A stretch of DNA of 64,000 nt, from the NCBI GenBank assembly GCA_022410635.1, contig JAJVDF010000590.1:505872-569871 (forward strand). The letters run 5' to 3'. The translations under genes were made by a program, and so were the position numbers. This DNA comes from Tretioscincus oriximinensis. Its lineage: Eukaryota; Chordata; Lepidosauria; Squamata; Gymnophthalmidae. The notes below the pieces were generated by a model. It had not been told where the DNA came from, did not search any database, and worked only from the letters and a program-made list of their open reading frames with translations. Of this stretch, positions 1 through 12,528 are shown in pieces. The stretch's first letter is position 1. Each line of letters begins with the position of its first letter.

Positions 1-372
1 CTGGCAAAGAGAAGGAGGATGCGGCCACAGTGATGAAGGCCCACGAGAGAAAAGCGACACATAGAGGCCTGACTGGGCCCCATGCGAAGAAGGAGAGCAG
101 ACATTTCCCCCACCATGCAAAGTGGTCTTACTGCTCTTCTCCAAAGGACTGCTTGGCACCACAAACTTAATTCACCTCTATAACACCAGCCTCACTCCTC
201 TTTATTCTTCACACACTCTGTGTGGAGTTCTGTCACCCTTCAGCTTGCCCATGTGCCCAACTGGTTGCTGCCATTTTTTCCATGCATAGACCACTCAAGC
301 TGCCACCTCAATGTAAATATCTCTCAGACAGTACAAGAACACAACTAAGGCCACATGAGGGTGAACATGCAT

Positions 373-440
373 AAGCTGACCAGATGACCCCATTTTTGGG
401 GTGGGAGAACCTGGTTTGGGGGTTTCTCCCCAGCCCTCCA
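373..440. mobile_element. Fragment of the gaccagat foldback family
   Basis: The sequence ctgaccagatgaccccattt, followed by a gggagaacctggtttgg segment, matches the inverted right end of the element at 11986-12182. Only one end is present here. Confidence 0.5.
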
Positions 441-503
441 AGGCGTCGGCAGCCTTTTGCACAGGAGCTTAGTGGAGGTAGGACAGAGTTGTCCCTTCCA
501 CTA

Positions 504-600
504 TATTTATTTATTTATTTATTTTTATACCCCGCCCCATACCTGAAGGTCTAGGGGCAGCAATAACAATAAAAGGGCAAAATCTACATTTTAAAACCGT
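504..600 (-). repeat. L2/SINE 3-prime tail fragment
   Basis: An ATTT run is followed by ataccccgccccatacctga aggtctaggggcag, the complement of the shared L2-like LINE/SINE tail. No LINE ORF or tRNA head is attached. Confidence 0.75.
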
Positions 601-1087
601 AACAACCAGTATCTGAAGGTGGAGGGAAAAAATAGCAGTGCAGATCAGAGCACAAAGGTAAGGAGAATTCAAATACACAATCCGGGGCAAATGTAAACAG
701 AATGCTATCAGAGTCAAAACACAGTCCAAAGTCAGTGGGAAAACAGAGAAATATCAAAGTCAGGAACAGTCCAAGGTCAGAGCTTGCAAACGTAAGAGGC
801 ACAGCTGAGATAAGATGAGAATTGATCCTCAGCGTTGGGCTGTAGTTTTAGCAGCCTTCAAATTAGTCATCAGATGTAAGACGTGCTGGCCTCATTCTTT
901 TTTGCATCAGCCTGTGAGAACGTCTGGATTGTGCAAGCTCTTGCCTGCACTGCAATACGTCTCTGAGTCTCTGCTGGCTTAACCCTTCCCCTTCAGATTC
1001 TGATTCTCCTGCTGCTCGGAAGAAGAGGGAAGAGAGAGAGAAGGGGGAAGCTGCACTGACTCAGCCTGCACCTCCTCCTCTGAAGAT

Positions 1088-1185
1088 GGTTACAACAATT
1101 TGCATATTTATGAATATGCAAATAAGCATTAATATTAATTACCCTGGTTTGGGGCTCAGAAAATCTGGTCAGTGTAAACACACTT
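1088..1185. repeat. Octamer-palindrome repeat, copy 1
   Basis: It contains atttgcatatttatgaatat gcaaat (1098-1123, one mismatch), then ttaattaccctggtttgggg and cagaaaatctggtcagtgta. It matches 14650-14740 over about 90 bp. Confidence 0.7.
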
Positions 1186-1918
1186 GAAACTCTTGTAGTG
1201 CGGGGTGGGCTTAGAGTCTTCATTGAGCAAAGATGACCCTTAGAGGTTATGGACACGCATCTTGTTTAGAGCTGCAATTGCCACAACTCTTTTAATACTG
1301 TGGATATTTTCACTCTCAATACACCTATAGAAAAATCGGATTAACATATACATCTCCCTTTCTTCTTTAATGCACAGTTAGCCATTTCCTGTTTTTCATG
1401 TACTGTTTGTAACCTGGGATAATTACCATATCACATTGGTTTTCATTAGCTCTTCACTGGGACAATTTATAAGAACAATTTATCATGCTTAATATATTTC
1501 CCTCAAAAATCAATGTTTCTACACAGAGTCAATTCAGTTATGTTCAGAAACAGCTGCCAAATCATCTTCACAACAGCTCTAATCACCTAAGAGCAGTAAG
1601 CAAACAAAATGAACTCATGTAAACAAGAAGTGTCAAGAATAATTACTCATAGCTTCCTTCTGTGTGCATATTAATTTATCCAATTGGTAAACAATATGTG
1701 ATATGTTAACAAAGAAATTGTGTGAATTAAAAGACTTCTTTTACATTTTCCAGTTTTAAAGTGACTTATTTAGTAGTTGAGGGGAGTTTCTGATTTTTAT
1801 TTTTTTAAGGATAATATATTTATTTTCTTCGAAAGGCAGAAAATTGACCCTACACTTTCTTTTCTCTATTGAGGATGAGTCCTGATCTCCTAGAAGAGAC
1901 AGTTGAGTAAGCACTAAA

Positions 1919-2030
1919 GATTTATTTATTTATTTATTCTTATACCCAACCCTACACCCAAAAAGGCCTCAGGACAGCCAACAGTACAAAATTAGCATTA
2001 GTACAATACAGAATCAACACACAAAAAGGA
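1919..2030 (-). repeat. L2/SINE 3-prime tail fragment
   Basis: An ATTT run is followed by cttatacccaaccctacacc and aaggcctcaggacagccaac, the same tail family as at 504-600. Confidence 0.7.
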
Positions 2031-3490
2031 GTAGGAAATTTTTAGATCTGTATGAGTAGTAGCCAGACTTTTCTTCTAGAATAAGCCATAATCCTCCTAG
2101 TGGAATCCTACCCACATTCTTAGTGTTACATACCTAGTGCCTGCATAAAAGATACAGCTTTCCTCTAATAATGCTTATCTTCTTGAATCATCTCCAATAT
2201 TTAACAAGGTATTTATATTCACATATTTCCATTCTCTATTTTATTCATGTTTTCACACAAATGAACAATTTTAAACATTTTTAGTGTGCAAACTACAAGA
2301 AATACAACAGTATCTAGCAGTATAGTGAAGCTAGATTAAGATATTAGTTGTATTCAGTTTAGTTTGAAAGAGCTGCCTCTTTTGCTCATGATTATTCTTT
2401 ACCTAAAAATTGACTGGAGGTGGATTAAAATGTGGGTATTATTTTAATCCAGCTTCAGACCCCATTAGAAGAAGAAAGGGATAGAAGAGGCAAAGGACAA
2501 AGGGAAAGAGGGGGTAGGCAGGAGGCCAAGGGGGCTGGATGCTGTGTTCCTGTGATGGTGGGTGAGGTCACAAGCTCACAATGCCCTTTTGGACAAGCAG
2601 AACGGTTTTTCTGGGAGGCCAGGAGGTGGGAGGTGGGATGTGAATAGGCCACCCAAAGGAGGTCCTAGTTCTCCCCCTCTCCTCCATCCCAGAACTTACC
2701 TTTATTCAATGACAACAGGTTTTCTAGGCAACAATCCTTACGATTCATTTTATGGTTGTCTGTGTAGATGAGAATAATGTAGCTTAATCAAGAACCTGAA
2801 AAGTAGGTTGGTTTTTCTACTTTTCAGTTTTAACGAGGCACTTTCTAATTGGACAATATAAACGTCACTTCATTGGAGCATATCAAGAAATGGGTGTTTT
2901 TTATAAGTTCACTGAAAATTCCTATGTGCAACTATTTCATTACCTTCAACTATCATTTCCCAAAAGCACCTACAGTATATATTCCACTATAGAGCAATAG
3001 TTCAGAAATAAATATTTCCCGAATGCACAGTGGGCTACGCTATGGGGCAGGGAAATTACTTATTTGTGATACTGTGTGTATTCATTCACTGTCACCATTT
3101 TAAGTATGGGATGACCCTGAATAGGAAGTGCCCAGATCAATAAGTCCTTTTGACTTTTTTATTTTCCGGAGGCTTTGCTAAAATTGCCATGAACATGCGA
3201 TACTCTTGAGTTTTACAACTGTCTCAATCCTGCCACAAATATTTTTTTTAAAAAAAAATTAGGTTCCTAGAGGAAGTAAGCAAACATATTTTAGAAGCCA
3301 GGTTTTAAGCATTTCAAATGACCCCATCATTACCTCGAAACTTGTGAATTCTCACAATTGGTTATCACTCTTCCAAATATTTCCAATTTCAACAAGGTGA
3401 TGACAGGAGTCTGGTCATCCTTTAAAACAAATTATTTATTTACAAATAGTTGATGAGTATTAAAGAGATGAAAATACATTAAAGTTTTAG

Positions 3491-3613
3491 CCTTTTCTGC
3501 ACTGAGCCTTATTCCAGGATATATATAGGGTCCTTCCATCCACATGATGCGTCTTTATTGGCATTTGAATGGTAAGCCAGATATATCCCAAAATAAGGCT
3601 CAATGCAGAAAGG
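3491..3613. mobile_element. Palindromic MITE with ctttctgca ends
   Basis: The left arm (ccttttctgcactgagcctt, then attccaggatatat) and the right arm (atatatcccaaaataaggct, then caatgcagaaaggg) pair along most of their length, giving a 123-bp near-palindrome. The related blocks at 56688-56812 and 61990-62240 share the ctttctgca/ttattc ends. This is a foldback DNA transposon family without coding capacity. Confidence 0.7.
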
Positions 3614-4146
3614 GCTTTCATTATCATCATTCAACCTCCTTTACCAATTCAGATAGAACACATAGACAGAACTGTGTATCATCAATGTATTGATTATTGA
3701 TGATATCACACACCAAATCTTTGGTTGATCTCTTTCAGTGGATTCATCTTCATGTTAAAGAGCATGGCAGGCAAGATGCACCACCCCCACAAGTAAGTTG
3801 CCAAGTTGTCAAGCAGGATTTCCCTACAACCATTTTCTAACATCAGCCTTAGAAATAAGGGAGGAATCAGTACAGTGCTGTATCTTGACTCCTAAGTTCT
3901 ATAGCCTTTCTAGAAGGAGACCATAATTAATGGTACCAAAAACCACCAGGAGATCCAGGAGAATCAACGAAGTTGCATTTCTTCTACCTTTACCCCAGAG
4001 ATGGTCATCAACCAGGGTGACCAGAGTGATTTCTGTGTCATAAATGGGCCTGAAGACAGATTGAAGTGGCTTCACTAATAATCCCATTTATAATAATCCC
4101 ATAATGGCTAATAACCACATAATAATAAGCATTTTCCAGGCACACC

Positions 4147-4508
4147 TAGAGTTGCCATAATCAAAGTGTCCAAAACCCGGACACATGCATACGCACACAC
4201 TCTCACACACACATAGAGCAAAGAAGGCGAGGCGTATTCTGCCTTAAAGCAAGCACCAAACCCTGCCTCCTGCAAGAAGAGCAGCTATGGCACACTCCAA
4301 GGGTCTTTCCAGGATCGAGGAAGCTTTTGGAGCGCAGCCGACCTGCTCCTGCTGCCGTCAGCCCCGTCCAGCAATTCCCCTTTGCCTTATGCATCGGGGA
4401 ATTTAAAAAACTGGGATTTTTACTTAACTTTACTAAACACGGACCGGACAATATTCTTGTCCCTAAATCCTGGATATTCCTGGCTTTCTGGGATGTATGG
4501 CACCACTA
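4147..4508. mobile_element. Foldback hAT-like element, divergent copy
   Basis: The block begins tagagttgccat and ends atggcaccacta, an imperfect terminal inverted repeat. The interior is GC-richer than its surroundings and contains gcatcggggaatttaaaaaa (4392-4411), which closely matches gcatcggggaatgtaaaaag in the element at 12891-13414. The two are therefore members of one family. An interior CA-rich run lies at about 4190-4215. No coding potential was seen. Confidence 0.65.
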
Positions 4509-7500
4509 GACCTGAACAAAAGTATAAAGAAACACACCTATAGTTACCTAAATGAAGAGTTGTGAGTTGAAATCATATTGCTTCATTTCTTTTAGTAGCC
4601 AACATTATGGCTGTCAGTAGACTTTTCTTTTAATAGCCAACCCTACGGCTGTCAGCTGGTCTGTTACTTCTGCATTGTGCCTTGGTTTAGCACATTCTAC
4701 CACACTCAATCTAGAAATCTGGTATGACATGCATACACCCAAATTCATCACACTCGTTCTTCTGTGTTTGACCAAGTATATACACTGCAAGCATAAAAGC
4801 TAGAATTTTCCTCATTAGAATCTAGAAATCCACATGCAATCTTTGTCATATGTAGTTGTAATTTCTCCATTTCATCAGCTTGTTGCCCTATACTAAAAAT
4901 ATTATATTACACCATAATAAAGCTTATGTTTTACATTTCCTATTAGAAATAATAATTGCATTTACAATCTATATTTTTATCCTGTTTATTATTAAACCTC
5001 TGAACTGGAGTTTAAGGAAAATCAGTACATTGAGGTAATCTGGAATATCTGCTAGATTCACCTTTTTAGACTCTGTTTCAGTTTTGATTGCAAACAAAAC
5101 AAGTTCAAAGATCACAGGAAGATTTTTGGTGCACATACAACAAGTGAGTAAAGAGGTTACTATCTTTCTGTCTTAAATGGTTCAGTCCAATCATTTAGAT
5201 TAGTAAAGTAACTGCTTACATCTGCATGAGGCTATAAACATTTCCACCCATCCCAGAATTGCTCTATGTATTTTTTCCTTTGTGATAATTCTGTTCAAAA
5301 ACAGGGGCTTCAGAGAAGGGTAAAAATTAAGAAGGGGTGGTGGGCTTGTTCCAGTAAGACTAAAACTGTCACTCATCTTTCATGTTTGCATTCCATTTCC
5401 TATTCTTAAATTTTATATTTGAACCATTTTGGACAAAGGGTAGAAACTGGATTCATATTCTGATTCTCTAAGAATACCTGGAGAAAATGTCACCCTAAGC
5501 ATAAATTTGTATTGAAAAAAATTGTATGGAAAAGAAAACATTATTACTTGATCAAAACTATGTACTGTATCTAAGCTATCTTAGATCCTAACATCAGAGA
5601 TGTTTGGATTTTAATCAAGAAGCAATATGCATTTGCTCTTCTTGCCCTTGTTCCCTTTTGAGCCAATACAAAAATGGCAGCAGGAACGTAATGCTTTGTT
5701 AAACTTTTAAACTTGCCAAATCCACCATTATTAGAAAATCTAGTCAAGGACATTCAGAATCTGTTCTTCAACTATTGCTCCTGATATCTGAATATGCACT
5801 CAGTAATTACTGATATTCCTTATAGGATGTCAGGATCAACTTCATGATCAAAAAGTAAAATAAATGAGTGGATTGAAATCTCATTACACAGTTTTTGATG
5901 CATATCCCATTCTTATGGTTCATTGAAGGGCAAAATGATTAAATTAGAGTTAACATGGAAACAATCTGGTTTTACTCCATGTGAGCACACAATCCAAACA
6001 TATATACAAAACAGCAAAACAAGTATTACAATGTTGCAATACAGCTTTAAAATACTTTTACAATTAAGCATAGATGGTCAGATTAGCATTATTTACTATA
6101 AGTAAAATAGTATTTATATTTGTACACCTGTGTAATTGAAAAGGTTTAACCGGATTATATTATTACATGGCCTAAGGCTTTCTTTTAACAAGCATATTAT
6201 CACAAACTAAATGTGTATCTACACCATTTCTGTCATCGTTCTTAAATCAAGGACAAACCTGAATCTGTTCATTGCAATTACAGGAATGTTTGTCATAGCT
6301 TATTCACTGACATCTTTGTTTTGTTTTTCTAAGAGGAAAAAAATCTGTGTGCTCTATGACTATAGATAAGGGAGAACAGAAACATGCAAAAAGAAAAGAC
6401 ACCTAGCACAGCATATTGGAAGCAGTACTGTTATTACAGTTTTCAAACTCCACCCACAAAGAGAAATGGCCTTAAAGTATGAGTGGTTAGGAGGGCGATT
6501 CATAGCAACACTGGTTACTATGCAAAAAATAATTATTATATAATAAAAATTGTAAAAAATTAATGAAGAAAAATCTGAACAAAATGTACATCTATCACAA
6601 CAATATCATGCAAGTATTATTAATCTATGAATAAAATAATTTTTAATTTATGTTAATAAAGGTAATATTACTTTATCTCTTTAACTTTTAACATCTTCTG
6701 AAAGGCCATCACATTTAATTTATACTACATAAGTGTGGCATATATTATATCCATTGATATATAGAGTATTTTCTTCTACATACAAAAAGGGGGGGGGGGA
6801 CAAATGAAAAAATAAACTGAAATAGATACATTTCAGCCAATTCAGATTTGAATAAAAAGGAAGCAATAAGTGCTTGTTGATAGCTTGGTCAATTAGCAAT
6901 CCATAAAAAAGGAAATTACTTTTGCCATTATAAGCATTACACGTTTCTTTTATATCCTAGAAATATAAATTATTTCTGCTGATCTATAGACTATTGTAAA
7001 ATAGTGCTGATTTATACACTATTGTAAAACAATAGTTTCTCTCACTTTGAAGATATTTGGTTGGAAGTTACGCAGAAAAGTGACTGCACTTCATATTGGC
7101 ATATGCCTTCAAGCATTTCAACTGTCAGATGTGGAACAGTTCTTGCTATTGTTAACAAGCTATACGAAGAGTTAATTTAACACTAATCTAAAACAAACCT
7201 TTTTGAGATAGTTCAAACATTCTCCATTATGCAATGACCTTCTTGTAGAATCTGTTCTAGTGATATCAGGCAAGTGCATTTCCTTTAAAATTAATATTTC
7301 ATTTATTTGAACAGTCTTTTTAGGGTATTTTTGCTTCCCTTTCATTTTTAGACACAGAAAAAAATGAAACATAGTCCTCAGTACACTAATGTAAAGAAAA
7401 GCACCACGACAGACAAATGAAACAAACAAAACTGCTGTCCTCTCCCACAAAATTTATCAGAGTAATATACTTAAAAACGTCCATTCCGTCTGAGACATGA

Positions 7501-8499
7501 CATTTCCTTTCTCTAATTAGTTTCTTTAAAAAGGCAAGCAAGTTTATTCTCGTAATACCTCAAGGCAGATGTTAATTCCCTTGAAACCTGTAAACTCAAT
7601 CTATTTCTCAGTCTACTCATGTTGATGTGTTACAGTCTTAGCTGACCTCAGTCACATTTCATAAGCTGTTGCCATACCTTAAAAGATTAAGGTTTCCCCC
7701 ACCTGGAATTATTCACGAATGTATAGCATTGCAAACCTTCTCCATCTTCTATTCCTGTGCATTATAAATAGTAGCATTCTTACTTATTTAACATGTAACT
7801 ACAAGGCTGTGGTTGGTGTGTGTGTATGTACTGTCATGCTATTTTCATTACTATTAGAAAAACTGAATTGATCATTGTCTGCTGCAACGCTCTGCTGCCA
7901 CCTATTTGACAAAAACTAAACAGCAGATTTTCTGTTCTACTAAAACCTCTATTTTTCAACTGACTCACTTTGTTGTTATTCTTGTTGTTAGGTATGACTG
8001 AACCTATGACCTTCTATATTCCAAGCTGCTCTATCACCAACTTACAGCCACACCCTACTTACTTGACATAGTAAAAAAAAAAGTGTATTATGTCTTTCAT
8101 CGGCCTTATGTCTAAACACTTCCACTACCATGTACCTGACACACACAAAAATGTTTTAGCAGTGTCAATGTCATGTCAATACGTAATTGCATTAAACCAA
8201 TGTCTGTTTGGCAAGAGGAACAGTAAATCATGGATTAGGTAGCAGGAGTTATTCTTTCATTTCTATATTCTTCAACTTTAAATAAACTGTTTAACAAGAC
8301 CAAAAAAAGTATTTAATTATACTTTTGATTAAAACATCTGTTTCCTCTGTAATGAATTCACAAATATCTCTGTGCAAGGCATCTTATGTTATGAAGATTC
8401 ATATTCTTTTTCTTCCCTTCAGATATTCCTCAGACCCATTCCACAATTTTGGACAACAGGTGAAGTTCATGACAGATATGCTAATATGAAACAAGATGC

Positions 8500-8622
8500 A
8501 ACTTTGATTTCCCCTTTTCAGACTGCCCAGGTGCATCTGGTGGGCCGCTGTGTGAGACAGAATGCTGGACTTGATGAGCTGTGGCCTGATCCAGTATGGC
8601 TCTTCTTATGTTCTTGTTTGCT
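8500..8622 (+). mobile_element. CR1-group LINE 3-prime fragment
   Basis: On the plus strand, gactgcccaggtgcatctgg through ggctcttcttatgttcttg matches the 3-prime end of this LINE family. Confidence 0.75.
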
Positions 8623-9067
8623 ACAGAGCTAACAGGTTGCCAATCAGACCCTTGCTCTAACCAGAAGAGGTGTTTACACTTATACCACATTTTAGAAGTT
8701 TTTAAGAGACTGATTTTCTAACGTTTTAAGATATATAATATTTTTAGAAAACTTGGGCATGGTCCAGTTGGGCAGGTGTTCTTGGACACAACTCTATCAG
8801 CTACAAATAGCTGCCCTAATTCCCACTGAAAGTGAACCTGGTTGCTTCTATTACCTACATGTATTTTATAAACGAAATGAAACATCAACAATTAACTGTT
8901 TCAATTTAGGAAAGATTCAATGCCATGTTAATATACAATATACTTTGTTCGAGCTAGAAGTTGCTGGCGATAGCAATACAGGCAATAATCAAAAGACAAC
9001 ATTAAAGATTTAACAGCTTTATTCGTGAATATACATCAGTTTAACATAACGATACGGAGTAGACAAT

Positions 9068-9294
9068 TTCAGAGAAATAGCCGTGTTGCTCTAGTGGAAA
9101 GTTCAGCAAAGGAGCTAGTAGCACTTTGAGATTAATTTGAGAAAAGTGGGTGGCATAAGCTTTCGTAGACACGTCTGCTTCTTCAGATGCTGAGGGACTA
9201 ATTTTCTTCAGCATCTGAAGAAGTAGATGTGTCTATGAAAGCTTACGCCACCCACTTTTCTCAAGTTAGTCTCAAAGTGCTACTAGCTCCTTTG
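9068..9294. repeat. Inverted-duplicate reptile repeat, copy 1
   Basis: It begins with a ttcagagaaatagccgtgtt flank. The unit from aaaggagctagtagcacttt to cttcagatgctgagggacta is then followed by its own inverted copy, ending agtgctactagctcctttg. The arms are about 85-90 bp with only a few mismatches. Similar inverted units lie at 24083-24341 and, shortened, at 37404-37572. It is probably a non-coding foldback transposon family; I do not know its formal name. Confidence 0.75.
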
Positions 9295-9334
9295 ATAGGG
9301 ATTAGAAAAACAATAGTGGATTAAATTACGGCCA

Positions 9335-9730
9335 TGGCTGAAAACATAAAGGAGGGTGTGAGAAGCACAGCATCTTGGCCGACGGACCTGTACCCATGTC
9401 TAGGCTTATCAGAGACATAGCCACACCCATTTTTGATTTGCCACTTGTGGCGCTCACCCCTTTTGACGAGCCCTGCTCACACACAATTGAACGATTGCCA
9501 CCCAACCTGACCCACCTTCGTGGGTACCAAAGCCCGTCATAAGGCAGCACATCTGAGGATCCAGGAGGTTGAATAGAATCCAACCTGATGCAAACCCAAA
9601 TTGAGCCCTACCCCCTAGACTCTGAGATGTGTTCAGCTTCCAACCCTTCCCTCAGGGCAAGCTCCACGCCTCTTCCAAACTCTGGGACTGTCAGGGAAAT
9701 CTGCCTCCATACCGGCTAGTAACCATCCAT
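9335..9730. other. GC-richer block, unidentified
   Basis: This sequence stands out in composition from the AT-rich flanks and contains small inverted pairs such as acccaccttcgtgggta. It is probably an old repeat. No open frame with a known domain was seen. Confidence 0.3.
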
Positions 9731-9938
9731 AGAGATCATATTTAAGCCACTAAAACCACATTTTGTGAATTTTCAAACATTAATTATGTTACCTGGTTTA
9801 CAAAGTCATCTTAATTCTAATATAACACACAAATGGATTTTTATAGATCATTCTATCTCTTACATAAAAATTGTACAACCCATAGAAAAGTTTATTTCAC
9901 TATTATTTCAGTTGCATGCAATTCATAAGTACATGAGT

Positions 9939-10480
9939 CAGGGCTTTTTTTGTGCCAGAACGTGCCGGAACGTAGTACCAGCACCTTTTNNNNNNNNNNN
10001 NNNNNNNNNNNNNNNNNNNNNNNNNNNNNNNNNNNNNNNNNNNNNNNNNNNNNNNNNNNNNNNNNNNNNNNNNNNNNNNNNNNNNNNNNNNNNNNNNNNN
10101 NNNNNNNNNNNNNNNNNNNNNNNNNNNNNNNNNNNNNNNNNNNNNNNNNNNNNNNNNNNNNNNNNNNNNNNNNNNNNNNNNNNNNNNNNNNNNNNNNNNN
10201 NNNNNNNNNNNNNNNNNNNNNNNNNNNNNNNNNNNNNNNNNNNNNNNNNNNNNNNNNNNNNNNNNNNNNNNNNNNNNNNNNNNNNNNNNNNNNNNNNNNN
10301 NNNNNNNNNNNNNNNNNNNNNNNNNNNNNNNNNNNNNNNNNNNNNNNNNNNNNNNNNNNNNNNNNNNNNNNNNNNNNNNNNNNNNNNNNNNNNNNNNNNN
10401 NNNNNNNNNNNNNNNNNNNNNNNNNNNNNCCCCTCACCGGCGTTAGTACCATCACCTTTTTTCCTAGAAAAAAAGCACTG
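9939..10480. mobile_element. hAT-like non-autonomous transposon with 8-bp target duplication
   Basis: The left end reads cagggcttttttt and the right end aaaaaaagcactg, forming a terminal inverted repeat. Both ends are directly flanked by the same 8 bases, ACATGAGT (9931-9938 and 10481-10488). An 8-bp target duplication is the signature of the hAT superfamily. The inner flanks, with copies of gtaccagcacctttt and gtaccatcacctttt, resemble each other. The middle is an assembly gap, so it is unknown whether any transposase sequence is present. Confidence 0.85.
9990..10429. other. Assembly gap (440 N)
   Basis: This is a run of N. Its size may be an estimate. Reading frames that cross it are meaningless. 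The gap lies wholly inside a hAT-like element (9939-10480), which suggests the internal part was hard to assemble. Single N bases also occur at 18897 and 36471. Confidence 1.
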
Positions 10481-11034
10481 ACATGAGTGTATATTGAATA
10501 AACTTCTTAACAATTAATTCACATAAATTTAATTCCATTTGCTTCAGTTACTTTAGTAATTATATAAGAGGTTTTTTTTGTTAATGTTATCTGCAGCATA
10601 AAAAAACTTCTTTGAAAAAAGGTATAAATAAAATGGATTTCATAAGGTGACCCTTCCTACATTTCATTACCAGAACAACAAAGAGAAGGAGAAGATTACA
10701 AATAATTTTTAAACAAGAATTCTGTTTTTTTCATCTAGGGAAAATTTAAAAGTTTATACTGATATTAGAGATAAAATTAGGTATGTGAATAGCGTAGCAA
10801 ACTGGTATAGCAAATTGCCGGGAAAGCAGAAGGCTGCTAAGTTCGTTGATCCCTAATTTCCCCTAGAAGTAGAATATGACAACCCTCTTCTGTAACTCTG
10901 CTAAGAAAACTATATAGAAATGTCCCCAAAGTCAACCCGGAATCAACCACAACTCAGTGATACTGAGCTGATAACAACAACAGTGATACTCAACAAAAAC
11001 AAAATCAAAATCAAAGATAGATTTGATTTTTTTT

Positions 11035-11120
11035 AAAATAAGTATTTGTTTACATATTTCTATTCTGCCCTATGCCCGAAGGTCTCAGGGTTAAGTCACA
11101 ATAATGATTAATAACAGTAA
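11035..11120 (-). repeat. L2/SINE 3-prime tail fragment (old)
   Basis: tctgccctatgcccgaaggt ctcagggttaagtcacaata matches the shared tail. The ATTT run is decayed. Confidence 0.6.
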
Positions 11121-11737
11121 TTATTTAATCTTGGATTAAATGTATTAAAGCACAATTTTACTATGTTTTATAGTTATCCCTCCTTATTAAAATTCTCAGG
11201 TATACAGGTCCTCCATTATAAAGGACCCCGATAAAACAAAATTCCTTGTGTAACAAACAAATTTGGAAGCCACATGTCTGTTTTATTATTTTAATACTCA
11301 AAGTCATATCAGCTGCATTCCAAATATTCCTTGATTCTCTACATGACACAAATGCTCATAAAAGCCATTTTTAGAAACCATCTTTCATTCTCTCAAAAAT
11401 CACATGTTATTTCTTCACTCTTGACTTAGCCTATCATCAAGAGAGAAACAGTCCTAGACTAGTTCTTCTAAGGCCTGCTAATGATACCAACACTAACCTC
11501 TACATTTTGGATATGTGTCATAGATATAGGGGACTATCTCCATATTTGATGGAACTATACAAAAATTTCAGAGCTTTGGTCACGGGTTGAAAAAGAGATC
11601 TACTCCATCATTAACAAGCAATTGAAACTCACCCCAGAACTGGCACTTCTTCCGCTACACATTGATAATAATTTCAAAATTAAAAACAAATATTTAATTA
11701 ACATTATGAAAATCTAGTTCAATGCTTAGTTGGAATA

Positions 11738-11786
11738 TGGTACCATAAATTATGGCATCTAGCTAATGCCATAATTTATGGTACCA
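11738..11786. repeat. Perfect 21-bp stem hairpin
   Basis: TGGTACCATAAATTATGGCAT at 11738-11758 pairs perfectly with 11766-11786 across a 7-base loop, ctagcta. The surroundings show no known repeat. It could be a tiny foldback insertion or a replication-slippage product. Confidence 0.85.
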
Positions 11787-11985
11787 GATTAGACAAATAA
11801 AATGCAAGACAAATCCTGAAAGTACATATCACGAGACACTGAAGCCACTTATTAAGGCTATAAAAAAACTGAAGGAAGAATTTATTTAATGTTGACTATT
11901 ATTTTTAAGCTCACAAATGGAGTAAACAGTAAATCAACCTATATCTATCATTACTCATTATCACATGAGAAGATGTCAGAACGAC

Positions 11986-12182
11986 TAGGGTGACCAGATT
12001 ACCCAGTTTGGTGTGTGTGTGTGTGTGTGTGTTGAAAATCCAGTTTTGGGGTGCCTTCTGGTTTTTGATGAGGACATTTTTTTCACAAAAAGGTTTGAGA
12101 AAAAAATTCCTCAGCAAAAACCGGGAGGCATACCCAAACCCGGTTTTCAACCTCCCCCCCAAAGGGGTCATCTGGTCAGCCT
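11986..12182. mobile_element. Small foldback element with gaccagat ends
   Basis: The ends are tagggtgaccagat and atctggtcagcct, inverted repeats of each other. Flanks agacgac-like (11978-11985) and agatcaac agree in about 6 of 8 bases, weakly suggesting an 8-bp target duplication. It contains a GT dinucleotide run (12010-12032) and ccggttttcaacc near the right end. A fragment of the same family is at about 373-440. Confidence 0.65.
12010..12032 (+). repeat. GT microsatellite
   Basis: About eleven GT units lie inside the foldback element at 11986-12182. Confidence 0.9.
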
Positions 12183-12528
12183 AGATCAACCAGCAAGTTA
12201 AATTTCTGTTACCCGTTATCAGTTTAACAGTATTGTTGATACAGTTGAAAATATACTGTATGTGATACGTGTTAAACTTGCTAAACCAAAATAAATGTTA
12301 AATGTTAAAAAACAAACAAGAGTGTCTGTGTCAATGTATTTATTGCTAGTTCTAACTCAGAGGGGCACAAAATATCTTCAGTACTTTTGTTAGATATCTA
12401 ATGTCTGCATGGAGTAAGCTAGTCTCCCAAAGTGAGGTTGTCAGTTTATAGCCCTCTTCGTGATTGGTTCTGCAGCACATATTGGCACAGTTTGCCATGC
12501 TCCTGTGGCATCATTTCTAGGCATATAT

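Noticed and set aside
9765..10513. Long open frames on both strands
   Set aside because: They are created by the run of N, which contains no stop codons.
11738..11786. microRNA precursor
   Set aside because: The stem is perfect and only 21 bp with a 7-base loop. Animal miRNA hairpins are longer with bulges.
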